A stretch of 9,025 nt of DNA, taken from positions 1-9,025 of the forward strand of contig JAEWNM010000285.1 of assembly GCA_023392755.1 (NCBI GenBank). The letters are read 5' to 3'. Of the stretch, positions 1 to 6,564 are shown piece after piece (position 1 is the stretch's first letter; each line of letters begins with the position of its first letter). The stretch is from Bacillota bacterium. GTDB lineage: Bacteria; Bacillota; Clostridia; Christensenellales; Aristaeellaceae. The translations under genes were made by a program, and so were the position numbers. Under the pieces are notes generated by a model, which made no database searches, was not told where the DNA came from, and worked only from the letters and a program-made list of their open reading frames with translations.

Positions 1-67
1 CGCCGGGGGGCAGCCATTTCTCCGCCATCGTCCTGGCCAGGGCCTCCATAGCGCCGGGAGACGTGCG

Positions 68-544
68 CTACCGCCACTCCCTGGTGCTGCCGCTAAGCAG
101 CGGCGCAGCGGCCCCAAGGTAATCGTAGGCACGCAAAAAGCACCTGGAAATCTCCTCCATCGCGTCACGGATGAGGCGGCGGCTTCTTTCCAATTGTTCC
201 TCATTCAGGCATTCGCCCAGATTCAAAATGCCATCCTCCGCGCCGGGCAGCACAGGGTCCATCACATGGGGCGCGGTGCCGTCAATGAGGGCGAAGCCAA
301 GGCCTGGCGCCGCAATCCCGTCCAGGCTGTCAGGATCGCTGGTGCAATGGAACAGCTCCACCTCCTGCCGCATTTGCCGCAAATGCTCTGCCGTGCGGCG
401 CATAAGCGTGCTTTTGCCCACGCCCGGTCCGCCCTTTATTATGATCTTGCGGCGAACCTTTTCCCTGGGCAGGATATGTGCAAACCGGCTGAAAAACCCC
501 TGGCTGGTGTTGCCGCCGGGAAAAAAATGGCACGCATCGTCCAT
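68..544 (-). CDS. P-loop ATPase of the PRK06851-like clostridial family, N-terminal half only (in-frame amber stop; possible pseudogene)
   Basis: The start is the ATG at 544, preceded by AAAGGAG about 9 nt upstream; the open frame extends further upstream but without family resemblance. The 158 residues begin with HFFPGGNT (residues 7-13 region), then a Walker A loop GGPGVGKST (38-46), FHCTSDPDSLDG (65-76) and ALIDGTAPHVMDP (85-97). From memory this order is typical of a conserved clostridial ATP-binding family (CDD name PRK06851) of roughly 360 residues built from two P-loop halves; its function is not established. The frame is closed by TAG at 68-70, in the middle of what should be a longer protein. 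Codons beyond the stop stay open to the window edge and still look family-like (AMEALARTMAEKW). It may therefore be a pseudogene, a sequencing error or a recoded amber. It is divergent from the YaiI/YqxD-family gene, with 51 bp between starts. The family call is fairly sure; the status of the stop is open. Confidence 0.75.
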   Translation of the reverse strand: MDDACHFFPGGNTSQGFFSRFAHILPREKVRRKIIIKGGPGVGKSTLMRRTAEHLRQMRQEVELFHCTSDPDSLDGIAAPGLGFALIDGTAPHVMDPVLPGAEDGILNLGECLNEEQLERSRRLIRDAMEEISRCFLRAYDYLGAAAPLLSGSTREWR

Positions 545-595
545 ACCTATGCTCCTTTCCGTGATGGGGCATTCTATGCAGGAGGGATGAAAACC

Positions 596-1048
596 ATGAA
601 CCTGCTCATTGACGCCGATGGCTGCCCCGTAACGGACATCGCTTTGCGCATCGCCCGGAAGTTTCATGTTCAGGCGGTGCTTTTTTGCGACAGCGCCCAT
701 GAATTTTCAAGGCAGGATGCGCAGGTGGTGACGGTGATGCGCGGGGCGGACAGCGCGGACTTCGCGCTTTTGAACCGCGCCGGGCCGGGGGATGTGGTCA
801 TCACCCAGGATTACGGCCTGGCCGCCATGTGCCTTTCCAAGGGCGCGTATGCGCTGCGCCAGGACGGGCTTATGTATACCGAAGAGAATATGCTGCCGCT
901 TTTAAATCAGCGCCACGAAGTCAAAAAACGCCTGCGGGCCGGGGGGCGTGTCAAAGGCCCCAAAAAGCGGGACAGCGCGCAGGACGGTACCTTTGCTGCG
1001 GCGCTGGAAGCGCTTTTTGAGAAAAATCGGGACATGCCCGCAAGGTAA
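596..1048 (+). CDS. YaiI/YqxD family (UPF0178, DUF188) protein
   Basis: This 150-residue protein has the full length usual for the family. It opens with LLIDADGCPV (residues 3-12), the hallmark of UPF0178. It continues with VMRGADSADFALL (47-59), the VITQDYGLAA segment (68-77) and the family's late GPKKRDSAQDGTF block (121-133). Acidic residues D6, D8, D52, D55 and D72 are placed as in PIN/NYN-like nuclease folds, so a metal-dependent RNase-type activity is possible, but the family has no settled function. ATG 596 is preferred because GGAGG at 581-585 lies 10 nt upstream. The in-frame ATG at 587 is only 1-2 nt from that site and would simply add MKT. The protein has no signal peptide and is presumably cytoplasmic. 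The stop is TAA, followed immediately by a weak terminator-like hairpin. No functional link to the downstream tRNA operon is evident. Confidence 0.9.
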   Translation: MNLLIDADGCPVTDIALRIARKFHVQAVLFCDSAHEFSRQDAQVVTVMRGADSADFALLNRAGPGDVVITQDYGLAAMCLSKGAYALRQDGLMYTEENMLPLLNQRHEVKKRLRAGGRVKGPKKRDSAQDGTFAAALEALFEKNRDMPAR

Positions 1049-1083
1049 ACAGTGGCTGATTTGCTGTATTGACACTGTTTTTT
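1047..1083 (+). terminator. Possible weak intrinsic terminator after the UPF0178 gene
   Basis: AAACAGTG (1047-1054) is perfectly complementary to CACTGTTT (1073-1080), giving an 8-bp stem with an 18-nt loop, and the T run continues to 1083. It overlaps the TAA stop codon. The stem is AT-rich and the loop long, so termination may be inefficient. The position, just before a strong promoter, fits a terminator. Confidence 0.45.
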
Positions 1084-1084
1084 G

Positions 1085-1114
1085 AAACACTTGCCGTTGA
1101 CACGGCCAGTGTTT
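1085..1114. repeat. 12+12 bp inverted repeat centred exactly on the -35 box (putative operator)
   Basis: The left arm AAACACTTGCCG (1085-1096) and right arm CGGCCAGTGTTT (1103-1114) match as inverted repeats at 11 of 12 positions. The 6-bp spacer between them is the -35 hexamer itself (TTGACA, 1097-1102). A dyad of this size over a promoter element is the expected shape of a dimeric repressor operator. It could alternatively form a hairpin in readthrough RNA from the upstream gene, although no good U-tract follows. The dyad is directly visible; the operator role is inferred. Confidence 0.5.
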
Positions 1115-1125
1115 GCGGGTATAAT
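1097..1125 (+). promoter_or_regulatory. Sigma-A promoter of the aspS-gatC/gatA/gatB operon
   Basis: TTGACA (1097-1102) and TATAAT (1120-1125) are both perfect consensus hexamers separated by exactly 17 bp. Transcription should start near 1132, just ahead of the T-box leader. A promoter this strong fits a leader in which regulation acts mainly at termination. Confidence 0.9.
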
Positions 1126-1131
1126 ACCATC

Positions 1132-1429
1132 AAATCTTCATAGAAGCTTTGGCTTCATTGCGATGAGAGGAAGAGTAGCCGGGATGTTTCCGTTCAAGAG
1201 AGCCGCCGCAAGGTGAAAGGGCGGCACGGAGCTTCCGGGGAAGAACAGCCTTGAGCAGCCAACCGAAAGGCGCACGCCGAGTAGACTTGGACGGGGCCGG
1301 CCCGTTTTCGCCGGAGGCAATCCGCCGGTCATCCGGCCTGTTGCTGATGAGTGGGCCTATGGCCCAGTGGGGTGGCACCGCGCAAGATCACATCTTTCGT
1401 CCCGAGCAAGGGATGGGGGATGTTTTTTT
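1132..1429 (+). promoter_or_regulatory. T-box riboswitch (tRNA-sensing leader), specifier GAAC: Asn (AAC) and/or Glu (GAA)
   Basis: All main T-box parts are visible. The base of Stem I pairs TTGGCT (1149-1154) with AGCCAA (1257-1262). The specifier loop lies between AGG/CCT (1168-1170/1249-1251) and CCGGGA/TTCCGG (1179-1184/1233-1238). It has the AGTA element at 1174-1177 on its 5' side and GGAAGAACAG at 1239-1248 on its 3' side. AGAGAGCC (1197-1204) and GGTGAAAG (1212-1219) are the distal Stem I motifs, closed by GCCGCC/GGCGGC. A GGGCC-TAT-GGCCC hairpin (1353-1365) is probably Stem III. The T-box core GGGTGGCACCGCG ends at 1383. Its TGGC bulge matches a GCCA acceptor end, that is discriminator G73, as found in tRNA-Asn and tRNA-Glu. 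AAC at 1244-1246 followed by A fits the usual specifier position; GAA at 1243-1245 overlaps it. The antiterminator can form from GGG...CCC plus AAGAT-cac-ATCTT, exclusive with the terminator. Uncharged cognate tRNA should allow readthrough into the operon. Confidence 0.93.
1391..1429 (+). terminator. T-box intrinsic terminator (regulated)
   Basis: CATCTTTCGTCCC (1391-1403) pairs over all 13 positions with GGGATGGGGGATG (1410-1422), with four G-U wobbles and a GAGCAA loop, followed by seven T residues (1423-1429). The 5' arm contains the CGTCCC and ATCTT segments needed by the antiterminator, so the two structures are mutually exclusive. Confidence 0.92.
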
Positions 1430-1458
1430 ATACCCAAATGGTGTTCCGGCTTGAGCCA

Positions 1459-1465
1459 GGGGAGG
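1459..1465 (+). promoter_or_regulatory. Ribosome binding site that fixes the TTG start of aspS-gatC
   Basis: GGGGAGG lies 8 nt before TTG 1474, at which translation gives M-K-R-T-H-Y-C-G, the normal AspRS N-terminus. The in-frame ATGs further upstream (1351, 1438) have no such site, and 1351 lies inside the T-box. Confidence 0.8.
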
Positions 1466-1473
1466 AAAAGCAA

Positions 1474-3552
1474 TTGAAACGCACGCATTACTGTGGAGCC
1501 CTTAGGGAAGAGCACATCGGGCAATCCGTGACCTGCGCGGGCTGGGTAGTAAGCAAGCGGGACATGGGCGGCGTATTGTTCATTGATTTGCGGGACAGGG
1601 AAGGTGTTTTGCAGGTGGTGTTCGACGCACGCAATGTGTCATCGGAACACTTCCAAATGGCGGAAGGCTTGCGCATGCAGTCGGTGATTGCCGTCACCGG
1701 CCCTATCCGGCTCAGGGACGCGGAAACGGTGAACCCCAAAATAGCAACCGGCACGGTGGAACAGAAGGCCGAATCGCTGGAAATCCTCTCCGTCGCCAAG
1801 CCCTTGCCCTTCTCCTTGGAGGAGGATACGAAGGTGCGGGAGGAGCTGCGTTTGCAGTACCGCTTTTTAGACATACGAAGGCCTGCCATGCTCAATGCCC
1901 TGAAGCTCCGGAATCTTACGCAAAAGGCCGCGGAGGATTACCTGCAGGCCGACGGGTTTATACAGGTGGAAACGCCTATCCTCACCAAATCCACCCCGGA
2001 GGGGGCACGGGATTACCTGGTGCCCAGCCGTGTGCACCCCGGCACATTCTACGCGCTGCCCCAAAGCCCGCAAATCTTCAAGCAGCTTTTGATGGTGGGC
2101 GGCGTTGACAAGTATTATCAGGTGGCGCGCTGCTTCCGGGATGAGGATTTGCGGGCCGACCGCCAGCCGGAGTTTACCCAGGTGGATATGGAAATGTCCT
2201 TTGTAGACCAGGAGGACGTTTTGGCGCACCTTGACAAGCTGTTTACCTATGTTTTCAAGGCTGTCATGGGCCGGGAGATTCCCCACCCCTTTTTGCGCAT
2301 GACCTGGCAGGAGGCCATGGACCGCTATGGCTGCGACAAGCCGGACCTGCGGTTTTCCATGCCCATCGTGGATTTGACAGACCTTGTGAAAACCTGCTCC
2401 TTTGCCGTTTTCCGGCAGGCGGCGGAAAAGGGCGGGCTGGTGCGGGCCATCAACTGCAAGGGCTGCGGGGAAAGGTTTGCCAGAAGCACCATTGAGGAAT
2501 TGACGGACAAGGCTGTTTCCCTGGGCGCGAAGGGCATGGCCTGGATACTGATCCGGGAAAACGGCGAAATCAACTCCATACTGCAAAAATATTTCACCCA
2601 GGCGGAATTTAACGCACTGCTTGACAAAATGGACGCCAAACCCGGCGATTTCATCCTCTTTTGCGCCGACAAGTTTCAAACTGTCTGCCGCGTGCTGTGC
2701 GGCCTGCGCCTCATCGTGGGGGATATGCTGGGCCTTCGCCCCAAGGATGACTTCCAGTTTCTTTTTGTTACGGATTTTCCGGAGTTTGAGTATTCCGAGG
2801 AGGAAAACCGCTTTGTAGCCTCCCATCACCCCTTCACCATGCCTCATTTGGAGGACCTCCCCTATCTAACCAGCGATCCCGGCCGCGTGCGTGCCCAGGC
2901 GTACGACGTGGTGCTAAACGGCGTAGAGCTGGGCAGCGGCTCCATCCGCATCCATCAAAGGGATGTGCAGGAGAAGATGTTCGAGGCATTGGGCTTTACC
3001 AGGGAGGAGTCGGAAAGGCGCTTCGGCTTTTTGCTCAAGGCGTTCCAGTATGGCACGCCGCCTCACGGCGGGTTCGCCTTCGGGCTGGACCGGCTGGTGA
3101 TGCTGCTTCTGGGAGCCGACTCCCTACGGGATGTAATCGCCTTCCCCAAAACGAAGGACGCCTCCTGCCTGATGACCCAGGCCCCCGATTTTGTGGACCA
3201 GGCACAATTGGATATATTGAAGCTTGGGGTTTCCAAAGGGGAGGAAACATCCACCAGGCAAAAAGCCGCCATACCACAAATTCAGGTGGAACAGGTGGCA
3301 GCCCTGGCCAAGCTGCATCTTAACCCGGAGGAGCAAAAGCGCATGGGGGGCGAACTGCAGGCCATCATCGCCTTTGCGGACCAGCTGTCGGAGGTGGATA
3401 CGGAAAACGTGCCCATCACCGCCCATGTGGTGGCGGTGAGCAACGTATTCCGGGAGGATATCCCCATGACGGCATTTGACCGCGACACGCTTTTGCAAAG
3501 CGCCCCCACCCGGGACGAGGGCTTCATCACTGTTCCGCGAACGGTGGAGTAA
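1474..3552 (+). CDS. aspS-gatC: Bifunctional aspartyl-tRNA synthetase / GatC fusion (probably non-discriminating AspRS)
   Basis: The protein has 692 residues in one uninterrupted frame, with a TTG start set by GGGGAGG. Residues 1-107 are the OB-fold anticodon-binding domain (RTHYCGALREEHIGQ at 3-17). The class II core carries QSPQIFKQLLM (197-207), motif 2 FRDEDLRADRQPEFTQ (221-236) and motif 3 HGGFAFGLDRLVMLL (531-545); the bacterial GAD insertion lies between (about 290-430). AspRS ends near SCLMTQAP (564-571). After a roughly 30-residue linker, residues 603-692 are a full GatC: VEQVAALAKLHL, a helical stretch, VDTENVPITAHV, NVFRED and a GFITVP end. AspRS makes Asp-tRNA(Asp) and, if non-discriminating, Asp-tRNA(Asn); GatC bridges GatA and GatB in the amidotransferase. 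No separate gatC is present between this gene and gatA, 11 bp downstream. Residue 31, usually Leu in discriminating enzymes and His in some non-discriminating ones, is Met here. A CDD family with this fusion (PRK12820) exists to my knowledge. Confidence 0.95.
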   Translation: MKRTHYCGALREEHIGQSVTCAGWVVSKRDMGGVLFIDLRDREGVLQVVFDARNVSSEHFQMAEGLRMQSVIAVTGPIRLRDAETVNPKIATGTVEQKAESLEILSVAKPLPFSLEEDTKVREELRLQYRFLDIRRPAMLNALKLRNLTQKAAEDYLQADGFIQVETPILTKSTPEGARDYLVPSRVHPGTFYALPQSPQIFKQLLMVGGVDKYYQVARCFRDEDLRADRQPEFTQVDMEMSFVDQEDVLAHLDKLFTYVFKAVMGREIPHPFLRMTWQEAMDRYGCDKPDLRFSMPIVDLTDLVKTCSFAVFRQAAEKGGLVRAINCKGCGERFARSTIEELTDKAVSLGAKGMAWILIRENGEINSILQKYFTQAEFNALLDKMDAKPGDFILFCADKFQTVCRVLCGLRLIVGDMLGLRPKDDFQFLFVTDFPEFEYSEEENRFVASHHPFTMPHLEDLPYLTSDPGRVRAQAYDVVLNGVELGSGSIRIHQRDVQEKMFEALGFTREESERRFGFLLKAFQYGTPPHGGFAFGLDRLVMLLLGADSLRDVIAFPKTKDASCLMTQAPDFVDQAQLDILKLGVSKGEETSTRQKAAIPQIQVEQVAALAKLHLNPEEQKRMGGELQAIIAFADQLSEVDTENVPITAHVVAVSNVFREDIPMTAFDRDTLLQSAPTRDEGFITVPRTVE

Positions 3553-3563
3553 GGAGTGAGCTT

Positions 3564-5027
3564 ATGAGTGACATCACCCGAATGGGCGTAACGGAATTGG
3601 CGAATCTGCTGAAAACAAAGGCAGTCTCCTCCAGGGAAGCCGTAAAGGCCTATATAAGCCGCACGGAAAAGGCGGAGCCGCGGGTAGGCGCGTACATCAC
3701 CGTCATTACGGAGGCGGCGCTGAAAGCCGCGGAAGACATCGATCGCCGCCGCCTGGCGGGGGAAGATTTGCCGCCCCTGGCCGGCGTGCCCATGGGCATC
3801 AAGGACAACATTTGCACCAAGGGCATCAAAACAACCTGCGCCAGCCGCATCCTTGAAAGCTTTGTGCCGGCCTATGACGCCACAGCCTACAAAAATCTTC
3901 TGGACGCAGGATGCGTTTTGCTTGGCAAAATGAACATGGACGAGTTCGCCATGGGCTCCAGCACCGAAAACTCCAGCGTCAAAATCACCCGCAACCCCAG
4001 GGATTTGTCCCGCGTGCCCGGCGGTTCCTCCGGCGGGGCGGCGGCGGCGGTGGCGGCAAACGAAGCAGCTTTCACCCTGGGTTCGGATACCGGCGGCTCC
4101 ATCCGCCAGCCCGCTTCCTTCTGCGGCGTAGTGGGCATGAAGCCCACCTACGGGTCTGTATCCAGGTATGGCCTGATTGCCTTTGCCTCCTCGCTGGACC
4201 AGATCGGCCCGCTGACAAAAACGACGGCGGACTCCGCACTGGTGCTAAACGCGCTGTGCGGCCACGACGGCAGGGATTCCACCTCCGTGGACAGAGAATA
4301 TCCCGATTATACGTCGGATCTTGCAAAAGGCGTCAAGGGCCTGCGCATCGCCATGCCCAGGGAGTTTTTCGGGGAAGGGCTCCACCGTTCCGTGAAATCC
4401 GCGGTGGAAGGGGCGGCCAAATGGTATGCGGCCCAGGGCGCGGAAATCGTGGAAGTCTCCCTGCCCACGCTGAAATACGCGCTGCCCGCCTATTACGTTA
4501 TCTCCTCCGCCGAAGCCTCCTCCAACCTGGCCAGGTTCGACGGGGTACGCTACGGCTTCAGGGCGGAGGAATACGAAGATTTGAACGACCTGTATATCAA
4601 AACCCGCAGCCAAGGCTTTGGCCCGGAGGTGAAACGCCGCATCATGCTGGGCACCTTTGCCCTAAGCGCCGGTTACTTTGACGCCTACTACAAAAAAGCC
4701 CTGCAGGTGCGCACCAGGATCATGGAAGAATACGCGAACATATTCGCCTCCTGCCAGGCGGTTTTATCCCCGGTGGCCCCCACCACGGCCTATAAAATCG
4801 GGGAGAAGACGCAAAACCCGCTGGAAATGTACCTGGGCGACATTTATACCGTGCCGGTGAGCATTGCCGGGCTGCCTGCGCTGTCGGTTCCCTGCGGGGC
4901 CGATGAGCATGGTCTGCCCATTGGCATGCAGCTGACGGGCCGGCCCTTTTCCGAACCGCTTCTATACCGCATCGCCAACGCCTATGAACAGGAAAACCGC
5001 CACGCCTTCAAGGAGGTGCCGCTTTGA
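3564..5027 (+). CDS. gatA: Asp-tRNA(Asn)/Glu-tRNA(Gln) amidotransferase subunit A
   Basis: GatA is the glutaminase subunit of GatCAB. It releases ammonia from glutamine, which passes to GatB to amidate Asp-tRNA(Asn) or Glu-tRNA(Gln). The 487 residues are the usual length for this amidase-signature enzyme. The catalytic triad is readable: Lys80 in GVPMGIKDN (75-82), cis-Ser155 in PGGSSGG (152-158) and nucleophile Ser179 in GSDTGGSIRQPA (173-184). This spacing is nearly identical to the Lys79/Ser154/Ser178 triad described for Staphylococcus GatA. The ATG start at 3564 follows AAGGAG, and the gene begins 11 bp after the fusion gene's stop. Its TGA stop overlaps the gatB start (TGATG), which indicates translational coupling. 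It is an intact, cytoplasmic member of the T-box controlled operon. Confidence 0.98.
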   Translation: MSDITRMGVTELANLLKTKAVSSREAVKAYISRTEKAEPRVGAYITVITEAALKAAEDIDRRRLAGEDLPPLAGVPMGIKDNICTKGIKTTCASRILESFVPAYDATAYKNLLDAGCVLLGKMNMDEFAMGSSTENSSVKITRNPRDLSRVPGGSSGGAAAAVAANEAAFTLGSDTGGSIRQPASFCGVVGMKPTYGSVSRYGLIAFASSLDQIGPLTKTTADSALVLNALCGHDGRDSTSVDREYPDYTSDLAKGVKGLRIAMPREFFGEGLHRSVKSAVEGAAKWYAAQGAEIVEVSLPTLKYALPAYYVISSAEASSNLARFDGVRYGFRAEEYEDLNDLYIKTRSQGFGPEVKRRIMLGTFALSAGYFDAYYKKALQVRTRIMEEYANIFASCQAVLSPVAPTTAYKIGEKTQNPLEMYLGDIYTVPVSIAGLPALSVPCGADEHGLPIGMQLTGRPFSEPLLYRIANAYEQENRHAFKEVPL

Positions 5028-6466
5028 TGCTGAAGGATTATGAAATGGTCATCGGCCTGGAAGTGCACGTGGAGCTGAAAACAAAATCGAAAATTTTCTG
5101 CTCCTGCCCCACGGAATTCGGCGCGGCCCCCAACACCCAGTGCTGCCCGGTATGCATGGGCATGCCCGGCACGCTGCCTGTTTTAAACGGCCAGGTGGTT
5201 GACTTTGCCATCAAGGCCGGCCTGGCCACCAACTGTCAAATCGAGCCATATTCAAAGCAGGACAGGAAAAACTACTTCTATCCCGACCTGCCCAAGGCGT
5301 ATCAGATTTCACAATACGACCTGCCGCTGTGCCACCATGGCCGCCTTCTTATCGAAACGCCGGAGGGGCAGAAAACAATCGGCATCACCCGCATCCATAT
5401 CGAGGAGGATGCCGGCAAGCTGATCCACGACGACAAGCGCGGAACGCTGGTGGACTGCAACCGCTGCGGCGTGCCGTTGATCGAGATCGTCTCCGAGCCG
5501 GATATCCGCTCCGCCAAAGAGGCGGCCGCCTATCTGCAAAAGCTCAAGGCAGTAATCTCCTATACCGGCATTTCCGACTGTCGGATGAACGAAGGGTCGT
5601 TGCGCTGCGACGTGAACCTGTCGGTGCGCAAAAGGGGCGAAGCAGCCCTTGGCACCCGTACGGAAATGAAGAACCTGAACTCCTTTGCGTCTGTTGTCAA
5701 AGCCATCGAGCAGGAGTACATCCGCCAGGTGGAAGCCGTGGAAAAGGGAGAAAAGATCATACAGGAGACGCGCCGCTTTGACCAGGCAACAGGGCAGACC
5801 TATTCCATGCGCCGCAAGGAAGACGCCAACGACTACCGCTACTTCCCCGACCCCGACCTGATGCCCATTGAAACGCCGCCGGGCCGGGTGGAGGCGCTGA
5901 TGCGTGAGATACCCGCCCTGCCGGATGCGCGCAAGGAAGCGTACATGCGCCATTTTGGCCTATCCGCCTATGGTGCCGAGCAACTGACCGGGCAAAAGGA
6001 AATCGCCGACTATTTTGAGCAAGCCGCCCGGTTGACCCATGCGCCCGTCACCCTATGCAACCTGCTCATTACCGAAATCTTCCGCCTGCTGCCGCCGGAA
6101 AGCACCGTTATTCCCATCCTTCCCGCCCATTTGGCCAGGCTGGCCGACCTGATTGAGGAAGGGCAGGTCAATTCCTCCGCGGGCAAAAGGGTATTGACGC
6201 TGCTATGGGAGCAGGACCGCGATCCCGAAGCCATCATCCGTGAGCAGGGCCTGTATCAGCTAAGCGACCCGGATGTTCTGCTCCTGGCCGTGAAAGAGGC
6301 TGTTGCAAAGAATCCGAAAATGCTGGAGGGTTACCAAAAGGGCAAAATCACCATGGCGAAGGCGCTGATGGGCCAGGCCATGGCCCTTACCCAGGGCAAA
6401 GCCAACCCGGTGAAGCTTCAGGAATTATTGCAAGCCGAGCTGGATAAAAAGGAGATTCATTCATAA
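5027..6466 (+). CDS. gatB: Asp-tRNA(Asn)/Glu-tRNA(Gln) amidotransferase subunit B
   Basis: GatB binds the mischarged tRNA, phosphorylates the side-chain carboxylate with ATP and transfers ammonia from GatA. The 479 residues are full length. Near the N-terminus are IGLEVHVEL (9-17) and a four-cysteine zinc site, C25-x-C27 with C40-x2-C43. The conserved core DCNRCGVPLIEIVSEPD starts at D143, and DYRYFPDPDL (269-278) is also conserved. The C-terminal part from about residue 330 is the helical YqeY-like tRNA-binding tail, including the typical VNSSAGKRVL stretch. The ATG at 5027 overlaps the gatA stop and lies 10 nt after AAGGAGGTG at 5010-5018; a TTG one codon earlier is a possible alternative. 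No convincing intrinsic terminator follows the TAA, so some readthrough into the next gene is possible. Confidence 0.98.
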   Translation: MLKDYEMVIGLEVHVELKTKSKIFCSCPTEFGAAPNTQCCPVCMGMPGTLPVLNGQVVDFAIKAGLATNCQIEPYSKQDRKNYFYPDLPKAYQISQYDLPLCHHGRLLIETPEGQKTIGITRIHIEEDAGKLIHDDKRGTLVDCNRCGVPLIEIVSEPDIRSAKEAAAYLQKLKAVISYTGISDCRMNEGSLRCDVNLSVRKRGEAALGTRTEMKNLNSFASVVKAIEQEYIRQVEAVEKGEKIIQETRRFDQATGQTYSMRRKEDANDYRYFPDPDLMPIETPPGRVEALMREIPALPDARKEAYMRHFGLSAYGAEQLTGQKEIADYFEQAARLTHAPVTLCNLLITEIFRLLPPESTVIPILPAHLARLADLIEEGQVNSSAGKRVLTLLWEQDRDPEAIIREQGLYQLSDPDVLLLAVKEAVAKNPKMLEGYQKGKITMAKALMGQAMALTQGKANPVKLQELLQAELDKKEIHS

Positions 6467-6483
6467 AAATATTCACAATCTAC

Positions 6484-6512
6484 TTGATATATAAATAACG
6501 ATAGTGTATCAT
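6484..6512 (+). promoter_or_regulatory. Sigma-A-type promoter for the small secreted protein gene
   Basis: TTGATA (6484-6489) and TATCAT (6507-6512) each match consensus at five of six positions and are spaced by exactly 17 bp in an AT-rich stretch directly after gatB. The predicted start is near 6519, leaving a leader of about 45 nt. The gene is therefore likely transcribed independently of the tRNA operon. Confidence 0.72.
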
Positions 6513-6525
6513 GTGGACAGGATAT

Positions 6526-6540
6526 GGAGCGTATGGCTCC
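6526..6540 (+). other. Small hairpin in the 5' leader of the secreted protein mRNA
   Basis: GGAGC (6526-6530) pairs with GCTCC (6536-6540) around the loop GTATG, a few nt after the predicted transcription start. It ends about 8 nt before the Shine-Dalgarno region (GAAAGGGG, 6548-6555). A short 5' hairpin can stabilise an abundant mRNA; no regulatory class is recognised. Confidence 0.35.
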
Positions 6541-6564
6541 GATAATTGAAAGGGGTGTGCTTCC

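Noticed and set aside
1069..1074. Second TTGACA as an alternative -35 box
   Set aside because: No -10-like hexamer lies 16-18 bp downstream (TGCCGT at 1092-1097); the downstream pair at 1097/1120 is perfect.
1351..1473. Upstream ATG extension of the AspRS frame (41 extra residues)
   Set aside because: It lies inside the T-box antiterminator/terminator, lacks a ribosome site and does not resemble an AspRS N-terminus; TTG 1474 with GGGGAGG fits.
1867..2847. 326-codon open frame on the minus strand
   Set aside because: It lies wholly inside the AspRS coding region, in a GC-rich genome where antisense frames stay open; no recognisable domain and no ribosome site.
5309..5953. 214-codon open frame antisense to gatB
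   Set aside because: It is a shadow of gatB with no family resemblance.
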